A stretch of 64,000 nt of DNA from Acanthopleuribacter pedis (GTDB taxonomy: Bacteria > Acidobacteriota > Holophagae > Acanthopleuribacterales > Acanthopleuribacteraceae), in contig NZ_JAFREP010000013.1 in NCBI RefSeq assembly GCF_017377855.1, positions 293,015-357,014 on the forward strand. The letters run 5' to 3'. Below the pieces are notes generated by a model, which saw nothing but the letters and a program-made list of their open reading frames with translations, did not search any database and had not been told where the DNA came from. This document shows, piece by piece, positions 51,672-59,756 of the stretch; the first letter of the stretch is position 1, and every line of letters begins with the position of its first letter. The position numbers and the translations under genes were made by a program.

Positions 51672-53942
51672 ATGTCCCAAACACCGACCCTCAGCGTACC
51701 GGCCCATCCTTATTTAATCGACATCAACTTACGTCCTCTCGGTGACGCGGCCACCTTGGTCACCACCCCCGCCGGTACCATGTTTGAAATCGCCGCCAAA
51801 CCCGAGGAAGTGGGTGGTTGGTTGCGCCTGTGTGACGGACACCATTCTCTGGAAACCATCCTCGCCGCGGCCGGACAAGACTTTGCCGAGGTCCTGGAAG
51901 CCTTACTCGAAGACGGCTGCATGGCGGCCGAAAAACCAGCAGGCGATCTGCGCCCCTGGCTGCGATTCGGCGGCGAGCTCGATCCCACCCGCCTGACGAA
52001 AACCCGCTTGCACGTCCTCGCGGACGACGCCCTGCTCCCCCACCTCGCCAACTGGCAACCCTATCGCCGTTTCGTCGACCACCAGCTCTACAACTTAAGC
52101 GACCTAGCCGACATGCGCGAACAAACCAACGCGGACGACTTGGTGGTGGTCCTGCTCGCCGACCTAGACAGCCAACGCCTGCTCGAGATCGACGCGTGGG
52201 CCCGCGACAATCAGATCACCTGGGCGTCTTTCCACCTGGAAGCCGGCACGGGCTGGCTCGGTCCCCTGGTCGTTCCCGGCCAAACCGGCGATTACCAAGA
52301 CCTCCACGAGCGCCGCCTGTGCTGCGCGGACAACAAACCCATGTTTGAGGCGGTCACCGGCAAGTCGATCCACCTACCCGCGCGCCGCCTGCCGCCCCGC
52401 ACCGAACTGGCCTGGATGATCGGCGCCTTTTTCGCCGAACTGGAACGCTTTGCCGTGGGCGCAACCTGTCGCCTGCTCTCCACCGAACTGCAAGCCGACC
52501 CACGAAGCTTGGAACTCACGCCCTACCATTTCCTACCCATGCCCCACCGCGTCCTGGAAAAACCCTTCCTGACCTCGGCACCCGAGGGCGCGGACGCTTT
52601 GATCAACAACCGCAGCGGCGTGATCGTGCAAAGCATCGAGGTCAAACACCACGAATCGGTACCCGACAGCCTGATCACCTACCAAGCCCAGGTCTCCAAC
52701 ATCGCGGCCCGCTACGAGGCGGCCAACGACGTGATCGTCGGCGGCTCCAGTTTCGGCAATCCCGAACAGTCTTTTTACGCCTCCATCGGCGAAACGGTGG
52801 AACGCTATTGCGGCAACTACATTCCCGGTGAATCCCTGCGCCGCGCCACCTACAACGAACTGATCGCGGCGGGCGAACACGCGATTGACCCCGACAGCCT
52901 GGTACTGTTTACCAAGGCGATGTACGCGGAAGAGGGCTGCCCAATGAAACCCTTTACCCGCGATCTCCCCGTACTTTGGGTCGCCGGCCATTCCCTCACC
53001 AAGGACCGCCCGGCCTGGCTACCGATCAGTTTGGTGTACGTCAACTGGTACACGGCGTTGCCGGAAGAACCGATCACCAACTACATGAACTTCCCCGGCA
53101 TCGCGGCGGGTCAAAACCTGGAACACGCCCTGGTTTCGGCCATCGAAGAGTTGGTGGAGCGCGACACCACCATGATTTGGTGGATGAACCGTATCGCGTT
53201 CCCCGCCATGGCACTGACCCCGGAATGCCACGCGGTATGGCAAGGTCGCCCAAGCAATCTGGGCCAACGCCCTTGGCTGATTCACCTGGACAACCAATTC
53301 AACATCCCGGTCATGGCGGGCGTGTTGGAAAACACCCGCGAAGGCTTCTTTAACATCGGGTTCGCCTGCCGTCCCAACGCGGAAGAAGCGGGCATGAAAG
53401 CCTGGACCGAGGCCTTGACCCTGCAGGAGGGCAGCCGCGACATGGACGATCCCAACGGCTTGCTGCGTACCTCGGTTGAGGAGTGGGGCCTGATTGAAGT
53501 GCCCTACAAACCCTGGCGCAAAGATCGTCTGTACTTCGACGATTACCGCGCGGACTTCCGCGATGTGAGCGACCTGTTGCAACAGCAGCAAATCAATCTG
53601 GACCCGCGCGGTCTGGAACGGGTACGCGAATGGGTGGACACGCCGCGCACGCGCCATTTCGACGAACTGCCCAGCCTGCCCGACCGAAGCTTGGCGACTT
53701 ACCGCGAACGCATTGAAAGCCAAGGCTTTGAGATCTTCTACAAGGACATCACCACCAACGATGTCGCCCTGACCGGCCTGCACGCGGCACGGGTCATCAT
53801 TCCCGGCCTGGTACCCAATACCCCGGCCGCCTTCCCGCCACTCGGCGGTGGCCGCGTCCAACAAGCGCCGGTGGATATGGGCCTGCGCCAAAAACCCCTC
53901 AGCGAGGCGGAACTCCACTACGCCCCGCTACCCCACGCCTAA
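51672..53942 (+). CDS. Fused YcaO cyclodehydratase-like protein 1 (leader-binding plus YcaO)
   Basis: A 756-aa protein; ATG 51672 follows AGGAGA (the TTG at 51654 lies before this site). Residues about 15-75 resemble the peptide-binding winged helix (RRE) of cyclodehydratase partners (MFEIAAKPEEVGGWLRLCDG, then HHSLETILAAAG); about 110-225 is an E1-like region (LVVVLLADLDSQRLLEIDAW). The YcaO domain spans about 330-735 with ATP-binding motifs SIGETVERYCG (near 370) and SAIEELVERD (near 490). The C-terminus ends PLPHA, like the PxP tail of azoline-forming YcaO proteins. YcaO enzymes activate the peptide backbone with ATP. No CxxC zinc pairs are visible in the E1-like part. It begins a tight four-gene run with two ABC genes and a paralogue. 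Confidence 0.87.
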   Translation: MSQTPTLSVPAHPYLIDINLRPLGDAATLVTTPAGTMFEIAAKPEEVGGWLRLCDGHHSLETILAAAGQDFAEVLEALLEDGCMAAEKPAGDLRPWLRFGGELDPTRLTKTRLHVLADDALLPHLANWQPYRRFVDHQLYNLSDLADMREQTNADDLVVVLLADLDSQRLLEIDAWARDNQITWASFHLEAGTGWLGPLVVPGQTGDYQDLHERRLCCADNKPMFEAVTGKSIHLPARRLPPRTELAWMIGAFFAELERFAVGATCRLLSTELQADPRSLELTPYHFLPMPHRVLEKPFLTSAPEGADALINNRSGVIVQSIEVKHHESVPDSLITYQAQVSNIAARYEAANDVIVGGSSFGNPEQSFYASIGETVERYCGNYIPGESLRRATYNELIAAGEHAIDPDSLVLFTKAMYAEEGCPMKPFTRDLPVLWVAGHSLTKDRPAWLPISLVYVNWYTALPEEPITNYMNFPGIAAGQNLEHALVSAIEELVERDTTMIWWMNRIAFPAMALTPECHAVWQGRPSNLGQRPWLIHLDNQFNIPVMAGVLENTREGFFNIGFACRPNAEEAGMKAWTEALTLQEGSRDMDDPNGLLRTSVEEWGLIEVPYKPWRKDRLYFDDYRADFRDVSDLLQQQQINLDPRGLERVREWVDTPRTRHFDELPSLPDRSLATYRERIESQGFEIFYKDITTNDVALTGLHAARVIIPGLVPNTPAAFPPLGGGRVQQAPVDMGLRQKPLSEAELHYAPLPHA

Positions 53943-53954
53943 GGACCCGACACC

Positions 53955-55673
53955 ATGATGATCCATCCCCGTTTGGCCGACTGCAGCCGCGGTGTGCGCC
54001 TGCCGATTGCCCTGACGATCCTGTTGGGCTTGGGCATCGCGGGCGCATCCATCGCCCAAGGCTTGGCCGCGGCCGAGGTACTCAACCGCGTTTTGACGGG
54101 CGGCGGGTCGCTGACCGCGCTGCTTGTCCTGGTCGCGGCCTTGATCCTGCTGCGCGCGATCCTGCTGTGGCAACGCAGCGCGGTACAGATGTGGTGCGGC
54201 GCCAAGGTGAAAACGGCGCTGCGCGCCCGGCTCACCGCCAAACTGCGCGAACTGGGGCCGGCCTACATGGACCGCCAAAGCGGCGGTCAAACCCAGGCCA
54301 CCCTCATCGACGGCGTCGAGTCGATTGAGAGCTACTTCGCCGCCTACTTCCCGCAATTGCTGATCACCCTGCTGGTCCCCACCGCGCTGATGGTTTACCT
54401 GTTCCAAATCAGCATCGCCGTTGCCTCGGTGCTCGCGGTGGTCCTGCTCTCGGCGCTGATTCTGCCGCGCCTGTGGGAAAAGTTGATGACGCGTTTGGGC
54501 ATTGACCACTGGGGCCACTACGCCCAACTCAACGCCGAATTTCTCGACAACATGCAGGGCATGACCACCTTAAAAGCCGTCAACGCGGCCGAACAACGCG
54601 GCAAAGAATTGGCGCGGAAAAGCAACGACCTCTACCGCGGCACCATGCTGCAATTGGGCGTTTCGATGCTCAACACGGCGGTGATCGGGCTGGCCATGAA
54701 GGCGGGTTCCGCGCTGGCGCTGATGGTCGGGGCGTACCAGGTCACCCAAGGCACGGTCAGCTTCGCCGACCTGCTGATCCTGCTGTTCCTCAGCGGCGAG
54801 TGCATCCGCCCGCTCAGCGATTTGGATCGCTATTGGCACCAAGGGTTTATGGGTATTTCAGCGGCGGGCGGCATTGCCGCAATCCTCGACGCCGAACCCG
54901 AGGTTCGCGACGACGGCAAACACGAAATGCCGCCCGGTCCGCTGCGCATTGACATTCAGGGTTTGCGCTTCAGCTATCCCGGCCGCGAAGAAGTGGTGTT
55001 GCAGGAGCTTGACCTGAACATCGAAGCCGGCGCCACGGTCGCGCTGGTCGGTCCCTCCGGTGGCGGGAAAAGCACGGTTGCGGCCTTGTTAACCCGATTC
55101 TACGAGGCACCCCACGGCAGCATTCGCATTAACGACAAGGCGATCCAAGACTACCGCTTGGAGGAATTACGCGGGGCGATTGCCGTGGTCGGCCAGCACA
55201 CCCACCTGTTCTTCGGCACGGTGGCGGACAACCTGCGTTTGGCCAAACCCGACGCCGATCAGGCCGAACTGGAAGCCGCCGCCAAAGCCGCCAACGCCCA
55301 CGATTTCATCAGCGCGCTGCCCAACGGCTACGACACCGAGATCGGCGAGCAAGGTGCGACCCTGTCCGGCGGTGAACGCCAACGGCTGGCCATCGCGCGT
55401 GCCCTGCTCAAGGACGCACCGATCCTGATCCTCGACGAGGCCACCTCGGCCCTCGACGGCGCCAACGAACAAGCCGTGATTGATGCGGTTGAACGCTTGT
55501 GCCGCGGCCGTACCGTGCTGTGGATCGCGCACCGGCTTAGCGGCATCCGCCACGCCGACCACATTTTTGTGATCGAGAACGGCCGCCGCATCGAAGCGGG
55601 TCGCCACGAGGACCTGGTCGCACGCCGCGGCGCCTACGCGCGCCTGGTTGCGGCCCAGAAAGGAGCGGCTTAA
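53955..55673 (+). CDS. ABC exporter subunit, CydD-like
   Basis: A 572-aa protein. Six membrane helices at about 15-300, with the sequence DGVESIESYFAAYFPQLLIT that is typical of CydD, the half-transporter that works with CydC. The ATPase domain has Walker A GPSGGGKSTV (near 366), signature LSGGERQR, Walker B ILILDEATSALD and H-loop IAHRLSG. It starts 12 bases after the YcaO stop and overlaps the next ABC gene at TAATG. CydDC export thiols or haem-related compounds; here, embedded in a RiPP operon with no cytochrome bd genes, it more likely exports the modified peptide. Walker A has Gly-Gly-Gly-Lys, as in some functional transporters. Confidence 0.88.
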   Translation: MMIHPRLADCSRGVRLPIALTILLGLGIAGASIAQGLAAAEVLNRVLTGGGSLTALLVLVAALILLRAILLWQRSAVQMWCGAKVKTALRARLTAKLRELGPAYMDRQSGGQTQATLIDGVESIESYFAAYFPQLLITLLVPTALMVYLFQISIAVASVLAVVLLSALILPRLWEKLMTRLGIDHWGHYAQLNAEFLDNMQGMTTLKAVNAAEQRGKELARKSNDLYRGTMLQLGVSMLNTAVIGLAMKAGSALALMVGAYQVTQGTVSFADLLILLFLSGECIRPLSDLDRYWHQGFMGISAAGGIAAILDAEPEVRDDGKHEMPPGPLRIDIQGLRFSYPGREEVVLQELDLNIEAGATVALVGPSGGGKSTVAALLTRFYEAPHGSIRINDKAIQDYRLEELRGAIAVVGQHTHLFFGTVADNLRLAKPDADQAELEAAAKAANAHDFISALPNGYDTEIGEQGATLSGGERQRLAIARALLKDAPILILDEATSALDGANEQAVIDAVERLCRGRTVLWIAHRLSGIRHADHIFVIENGRRIEAGRHEDLVARRGAYARLVAAQKGAA

Positions 55674-57484
55674 TGACCACGGATGCTGCCACCGCGAAGG
55701 AACAACGTCGCGCGCTGCGATCCTTGCTGCGCCTGCTCAACAACCACCGCCTCATGTTCACCGCGACCACCTTGTTGGCCACACTGAACCAACTCGCCGG
55801 CATCGCCACCGCCGGGATGGGCGCGGTCGTGGTCGGTAAAGCCGCCACCGGCGCGCCCTGGTCCGACCTGCAAAGCTGGGTCACGGCATTGCTGGTCCTG
55901 GTGCCGATCACGGCGCTGGTTTCATGGCTGGAAATGTGGCTGGTTCACGACATGGCCTACCGCATCCTCGCCGATATTCGCCGCGAACTGTTCCAGGCGA
56001 TGGAACGGCTGGCCCCGGCCTACTTCGTCGACCAACGCGGCGGTGATGTAGCCGCGACCGCCATGGCCGACGTGGAAACGCTGGAATGGTTTTACGCCCA
56101 CACCGTCGGTTCACTCATCGTGATCCTGCTGGTACCGACCTGCATTCTCGCGACCCTGTTCCTGCTCCACCCCGTCTTGCCGTGGCTGTTGGTGCCACTC
56201 GTTCTGGCCGTGGCCGTGATCCCGGCCCTGTTCGCCAACCGCGCAGCGCAACAAGGGCGCACCTTGCGCGAGGCGGTGGGTCGTGCCGGTGCCGAAACCG
56301 TCGACGCCTTGCAGGGATTGCGCGAACTCAGCATGTTCGACCGCAAGGGTTTTTGGTTTCAACTTTTAGAGAAACGTTCGCAAAAACTCGCCGCGGCCAG
56401 GGTTGCATTTGGACGGCGTGACGGCCTGGAAGGCGCGCTCGCCGCCGCCTTTAGCTCCTTGGGTATGTTGACCGTGCTCATCGCCGCCGCCGCGTTGGTG
56501 AGCCGCGGCGAACTCGAACCCGCGCTCTACCCCGCCTGTGTCGTGCTGGCCGCCGCCGTCTTCGGCCCGGTCACCGCCGTCAGCCGCATCGTGGCCGGTC
56601 TCGGCAATGTCGGCGCCGCCGCGGCCCGTGTCGACAAACTGTTGCGCGCCCAACCCGCCGTCTCCGATTTTCCCGAGCAAGCCCCCGCCGACACGGTCGC
56701 GCCAACCCTCGCCTTCAAACAGGTTTCCTTCCGCTACAAAACCGGCGGGCCGGACGTGCTCCAAGACGTTTCGTTCCGCGTCGAAGCGGGCGAAACCGTC
56801 GCGCTGGTCGGGCTGTCCGGTTCCGGTAAATCCACGCTGGCCCAGTTGGCGCTGCGTTTTTGGGACCCGACCGCGGGCAGCATTCACCTGGGCGGGATTG
56901 ACATCAAACAGTTCCCGCGCAAGGACTTGAACCAACACCTGATGCTGGTGCCGCAAACCACCACGCTGTTTCACACCAGCGTGCGCGAGAACATCCGGCT
57001 CGGTTCCCCCGACGCTTCAGACAGCGCGGTTACCCTGGCCGCCCGTGCCGCCGCCGCCGACGGTTTTATCGAAAACCTGCCGGAAGGTTACGCCACCAAC
57101 GCGGGCGACCGCGGCGCCCAGCTCAGCGGCGGCCAACGCCAACGCATCGCCCTGGCCCGCGCGCTGTTACGGCGTCCGCCGGTGCTGATTTTGGACGAAT
57201 CACTGTCCAACCTCGACGCCGAAACCGAGGCCGAGGTGTTCGCCCGCATCCAAACCAAACGCGCCGGACAGTTCACCACGCTGTTCATCGCCCACCGCTT
57301 GTCAACCATCCAAGCCTGCGACCGCATCCTGCTGTTTGAAGGCGGGCGCTTCATCGCAAGCGGCAGCCACACCGAACTGATGCGCGACAACGCCGCCTAC
57401 CATCGCCTGATCGAGGCCCAAGCCCGCGCCCAACAGGACGAAAGCACACCGACCACCCACCTTATTCCCGGAGCCGTTTCATGA
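55673..57484 (+). CDS. ABC exporter subunit, CydC-like partner
   Basis: A 603-aa half-transporter. A six-helix domain at about 20-310 is followed by an ATPase domain with Walker A GLSGSGKSTL (near 382), signature LSGGQRQR, Walker B VLILDESLSNLD (Ser in place of Ala/Pro after Glu) and H-loop IAHRLST. TAATG overlap with the upstream subunit and ATGA overlap with the downstream YcaO gene indicate translational coupling. With the CydD-like protein it probably forms a heterodimeric exporter. Neither half carries a C39 protease domain, and no separate protease gene is visible in the locus. Confidence 0.88.
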   Translation: MTTDAATAKEQRRALRSLLRLLNNHRLMFTATTLLATLNQLAGIATAGMGAVVVGKAATGAPWSDLQSWVTALLVLVPITALVSWLEMWLVHDMAYRILADIRRELFQAMERLAPAYFVDQRGGDVAATAMADVETLEWFYAHTVGSLIVILLVPTCILATLFLLHPVLPWLLVPLVLAVAVIPALFANRAAQQGRTLREAVGRAGAETVDALQGLRELSMFDRKGFWFQLLEKRSQKLAAARVAFGRRDGLEGALAAAFSSLGMLTVLIAAAALVSRGELEPALYPACVVLAAAVFGPVTAVSRIVAGLGNVGAAAARVDKLLRAQPAVSDFPEQAPADTVAPTLAFKQVSFRYKTGGPDVLQDVSFRVEAGETVALVGLSGSGKSTLAQLALRFWDPTAGSIHLGGIDIKQFPRKDLNQHLMLVPQTTTLFHTSVRENIRLGSPDASDSAVTLAARAAAADGFIENLPEGYATNAGDRGAQLSGGQRQRIALARALLRRPPVLILDESLSNLDAETEAEVFARIQTKRAGQFTTLFIAHRLSTIQACDRILLFEGGRFIASGSHTELMRDNAAYHRLIEAQARAQQDESTPTTHLIPGAVS

Positions 57485-59733
57485 CCGACACCACCCTTAC
57501 GCCCGTTTACCCCAAGGTAACCGGGCTCGAACTCCTCACGCTCGACAGCGACCGGTCCCTGGTTCGTATTAGCGACGGCGATATGTTTGAAGTCGCCCAG
57601 CCGCTTGACCGCCTGCAAAACCTGTTCGAACAATGCGACGGGACCCGCTCACTGGGCGACATTCAGGTCGCCGGTTTGGCAAGCGAGGACGCCGAAACCA
57701 TTATTGAAGCGCTGGCCGAAACCGACGCCTTGACCTTCGACCAGGAAGCGCCCGTCGACCAGGGCACGCGCCACCTGATCGTCTGTTGCGACGAAGCCCT
57801 TTTCCAAGCAGCCACCTACCTCGCCGTGGAACGTTTCGACAACGTCAGCTTCTCCAACCGCGAAACCTTGTTCGCCACCGCCGCCACCATCGAGAATCCC
57901 TTGATCGCGGTGCTTTCCAGCCGGCTCGATGCCAATTGGTTCGTGGCAATCGACACCCAATGCGCCGCCCTGGGTGTGCCCTGGGCCGCCTTTCACCTCG
58001 ACGGCGGTCGCGGCTGGCTCGGTCCCCTGGTCGTCCCGCAACGCACCGCCGACTACCGCGACCTGCTGGACCGCCGCCGCTGTTCCGGCGACGCCGTCGA
58101 AGCCGCCCAGTTGGCAGAACCACTCGGCACTGCCGAGGGCGCCCCCTTCGATCCCGTCACCCCATCCGCTAGTGAAATCCTCTGGATGCTGGGCCTCTTT
58201 TTCGAGGAACTGGCCCGCGCCGAACAGGACGGCGTCTGCCGCCTGCACAGCGGTGAACTCCGCGCCGATCCCGTCGACTTCAGCACCGAATCCTTTTATT
58301 TCCTGCCGATGCCGACCCGACCCGTCCCCGAAAATTGGCTGACCGGCGCACCCGATTATTGGGCGCAAATGGTCAACCACCGCGGCGGCATCGTGTTGGC
58401 ACAGCACCCGGTCCAACACCATCCCTCGATTCCCGACAGCCTGATCACCATCCAATCCCACTGCTGCGATATCTCGCGCGCCTGCCCCTGGGAAAACGAT
58501 TCCTTTGTCGGCGGCAGCGCCTTCAATGACGAAATCGCTGCACGCGGCGCCTCGTTGGGTGAAGCGGTCGAACGCTACTGCGGTAACTTCATCCCCAGCC
58601 GCGATCCCAACCGCGGCAACATATGGCGCAAGGCAAGCTACAACGAACTCATCGCCGCCGGGGAACACGCCGTCGACCCGGACCAACTCATCCTCTATTC
58701 CGACGCCTTGCTCGCCAAGGAAGGTTGCCCCTTTACCCCGTTCACCCGCGACCTTCCGGTTACCTGGGTCGCAGGCCGTTCGATTACCAAGGACCGCCCC
58801 GCTTGGCTGCCGATGACGCTCACCTACGCCAATTGGATGGCCGACACTTTCGTCGATGAACCCATCACCAACCACCTCTACACGCCGGGCATGGCGGGCG
58901 GGCGCAACCTGGAAGAAGCTTTGGTGGGCGCAGTGCGCGAGGTGGTCGAACGCGACATCACCATGGCCTGGTGGCTCAACCACACCGCGTTGCCCAGCAT
59001 CGAACTCACCCCCGAGCTGGAAGCCCTGTGGCGGGGTTTACCGCAACAGCACCACCAGCGCTACCGCCTGCTGCACCTGGACAACCCCTTCGACATCCCC
59101 GTCGTCGTCGGCATCGTCGAGGATCCGGTGAACCATTTCATCAATATCGGTTTCGGTTGCCGACCCGACCCCGTCGAGGCCGCCAAAAAAGCTTGGAGCG
59201 AGGCGTTGACCTTGCAGGAAGGCAGCCGCGATTTGCTGCAGCCGGAAAGCCTGCTGCGCATGTCCGCCGAGGAATGGGGCATGCTCAGCGTGCCCTACCT
59301 GCCGCACCGCGCGGACCGACGTTATCTCGACAGCTTCGATCCCGAGTTCCGCGACGTCACCGACCTGATGCTGCAACAGCAGGTGTTCCTGGATCCCCGC
59401 GCGGTTGAGAAGGTACGCCCCCTTTTGGATACCCCCGTCGGTCGGCGCTTTGCCGATTTACCACGCCTGCCCGACAACCGCTTCGCGACCTACCGAAGCC
59501 GGGTTGAAGCCCAAGGGTTCGAGATCTTTTACGCCGACATCACCTCGAGCGACGTCGCGCTCACCGGCATGAAAGCCGTGCGCGTCATCATTCCCGGCCT
59601 GATTCCCAACATGCCCGCCGCCTTCCCCGCCGCCGGCGGTGCCCGTGTCTTTGACCTACCCGTCCAGCTCGGCTGGCGCGAAACGCCGCTGCGCGAGGAC
59701 CAACTTAACTATTTCCCCATGCCTCATGCTTAG
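57481..59733 (+). CDS. Fused YcaO cyclodehydratase-like protein 2 (paralogue of protein 1)
   Basis: A 750-aa protein with the same architecture as the YcaO protein at 51672: RRE-like N-terminus (MFEVAQPLDRLQNLFEQCDG at about 35-54), E1-like part, then a YcaO domain with SLGEAVERYCG (near 358) and VREVVERD (near 485), and a tail ending PMPHA. The two align along most of their length (shared pieces: KASYNELIAAGEHAVDPD-like, PFTRDLPV, WLGPLVVP, LTLQEGSRD), so they arose by duplication. Two ATP-dependent YcaO enzymes could act as a heteromer or modify different residues. It overlaps the ABC gene stop, and the TonB receptor follows 23 bases later. Confidence 0.87.
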   Translation: MTDTTLTPVYPKVTGLELLTLDSDRSLVRISDGDMFEVAQPLDRLQNLFEQCDGTRSLGDIQVAGLASEDAETIIEALAETDALTFDQEAPVDQGTRHLIVCCDEALFQAATYLAVERFDNVSFSNRETLFATAATIENPLIAVLSSRLDANWFVAIDTQCAALGVPWAAFHLDGGRGWLGPLVVPQRTADYRDLLDRRRCSGDAVEAAQLAEPLGTAEGAPFDPVTPSASEILWMLGLFFEELARAEQDGVCRLHSGELRADPVDFSTESFYFLPMPTRPVPENWLTGAPDYWAQMVNHRGGIVLAQHPVQHHPSIPDSLITIQSHCCDISRACPWENDSFVGGSAFNDEIAARGASLGEAVERYCGNFIPSRDPNRGNIWRKASYNELIAAGEHAVDPDQLILYSDALLAKEGCPFTPFTRDLPVTWVAGRSITKDRPAWLPMTLTYANWMADTFVDEPITNHLYTPGMAGGRNLEEALVGAVREVVERDITMAWWLNHTALPSIELTPELEALWRGLPQQHHQRYRLLHLDNPFDIPVVVGIVEDPVNHFINIGFGCRPDPVEAAKKAWSEALTLQEGSRDLLQPESLLRMSAEEWGMLSVPYLPHRADRRYLDSFDPEFRDVTDLMLQQQVFLDPRAVEKVRPLLDTPVGRRFADLPRLPDNRFATYRSRVEAQGFEIFYADITSSDVALTGMKAVRVIIPGLIPNMPAAFPAAGGARVFDLPVQLGWRETPLREDQLNYFPMPHA

Positions 59734-59756
59734 GCACGTCCTTTTGGAGGTTTACC

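Noticed and set aside
57649..58983. 444-aa minus-strand ORF
   Set aside because: Antisense of the second YcaO gene, which has conserved ATP-binding motifs and coupled overlap with its neighbour.
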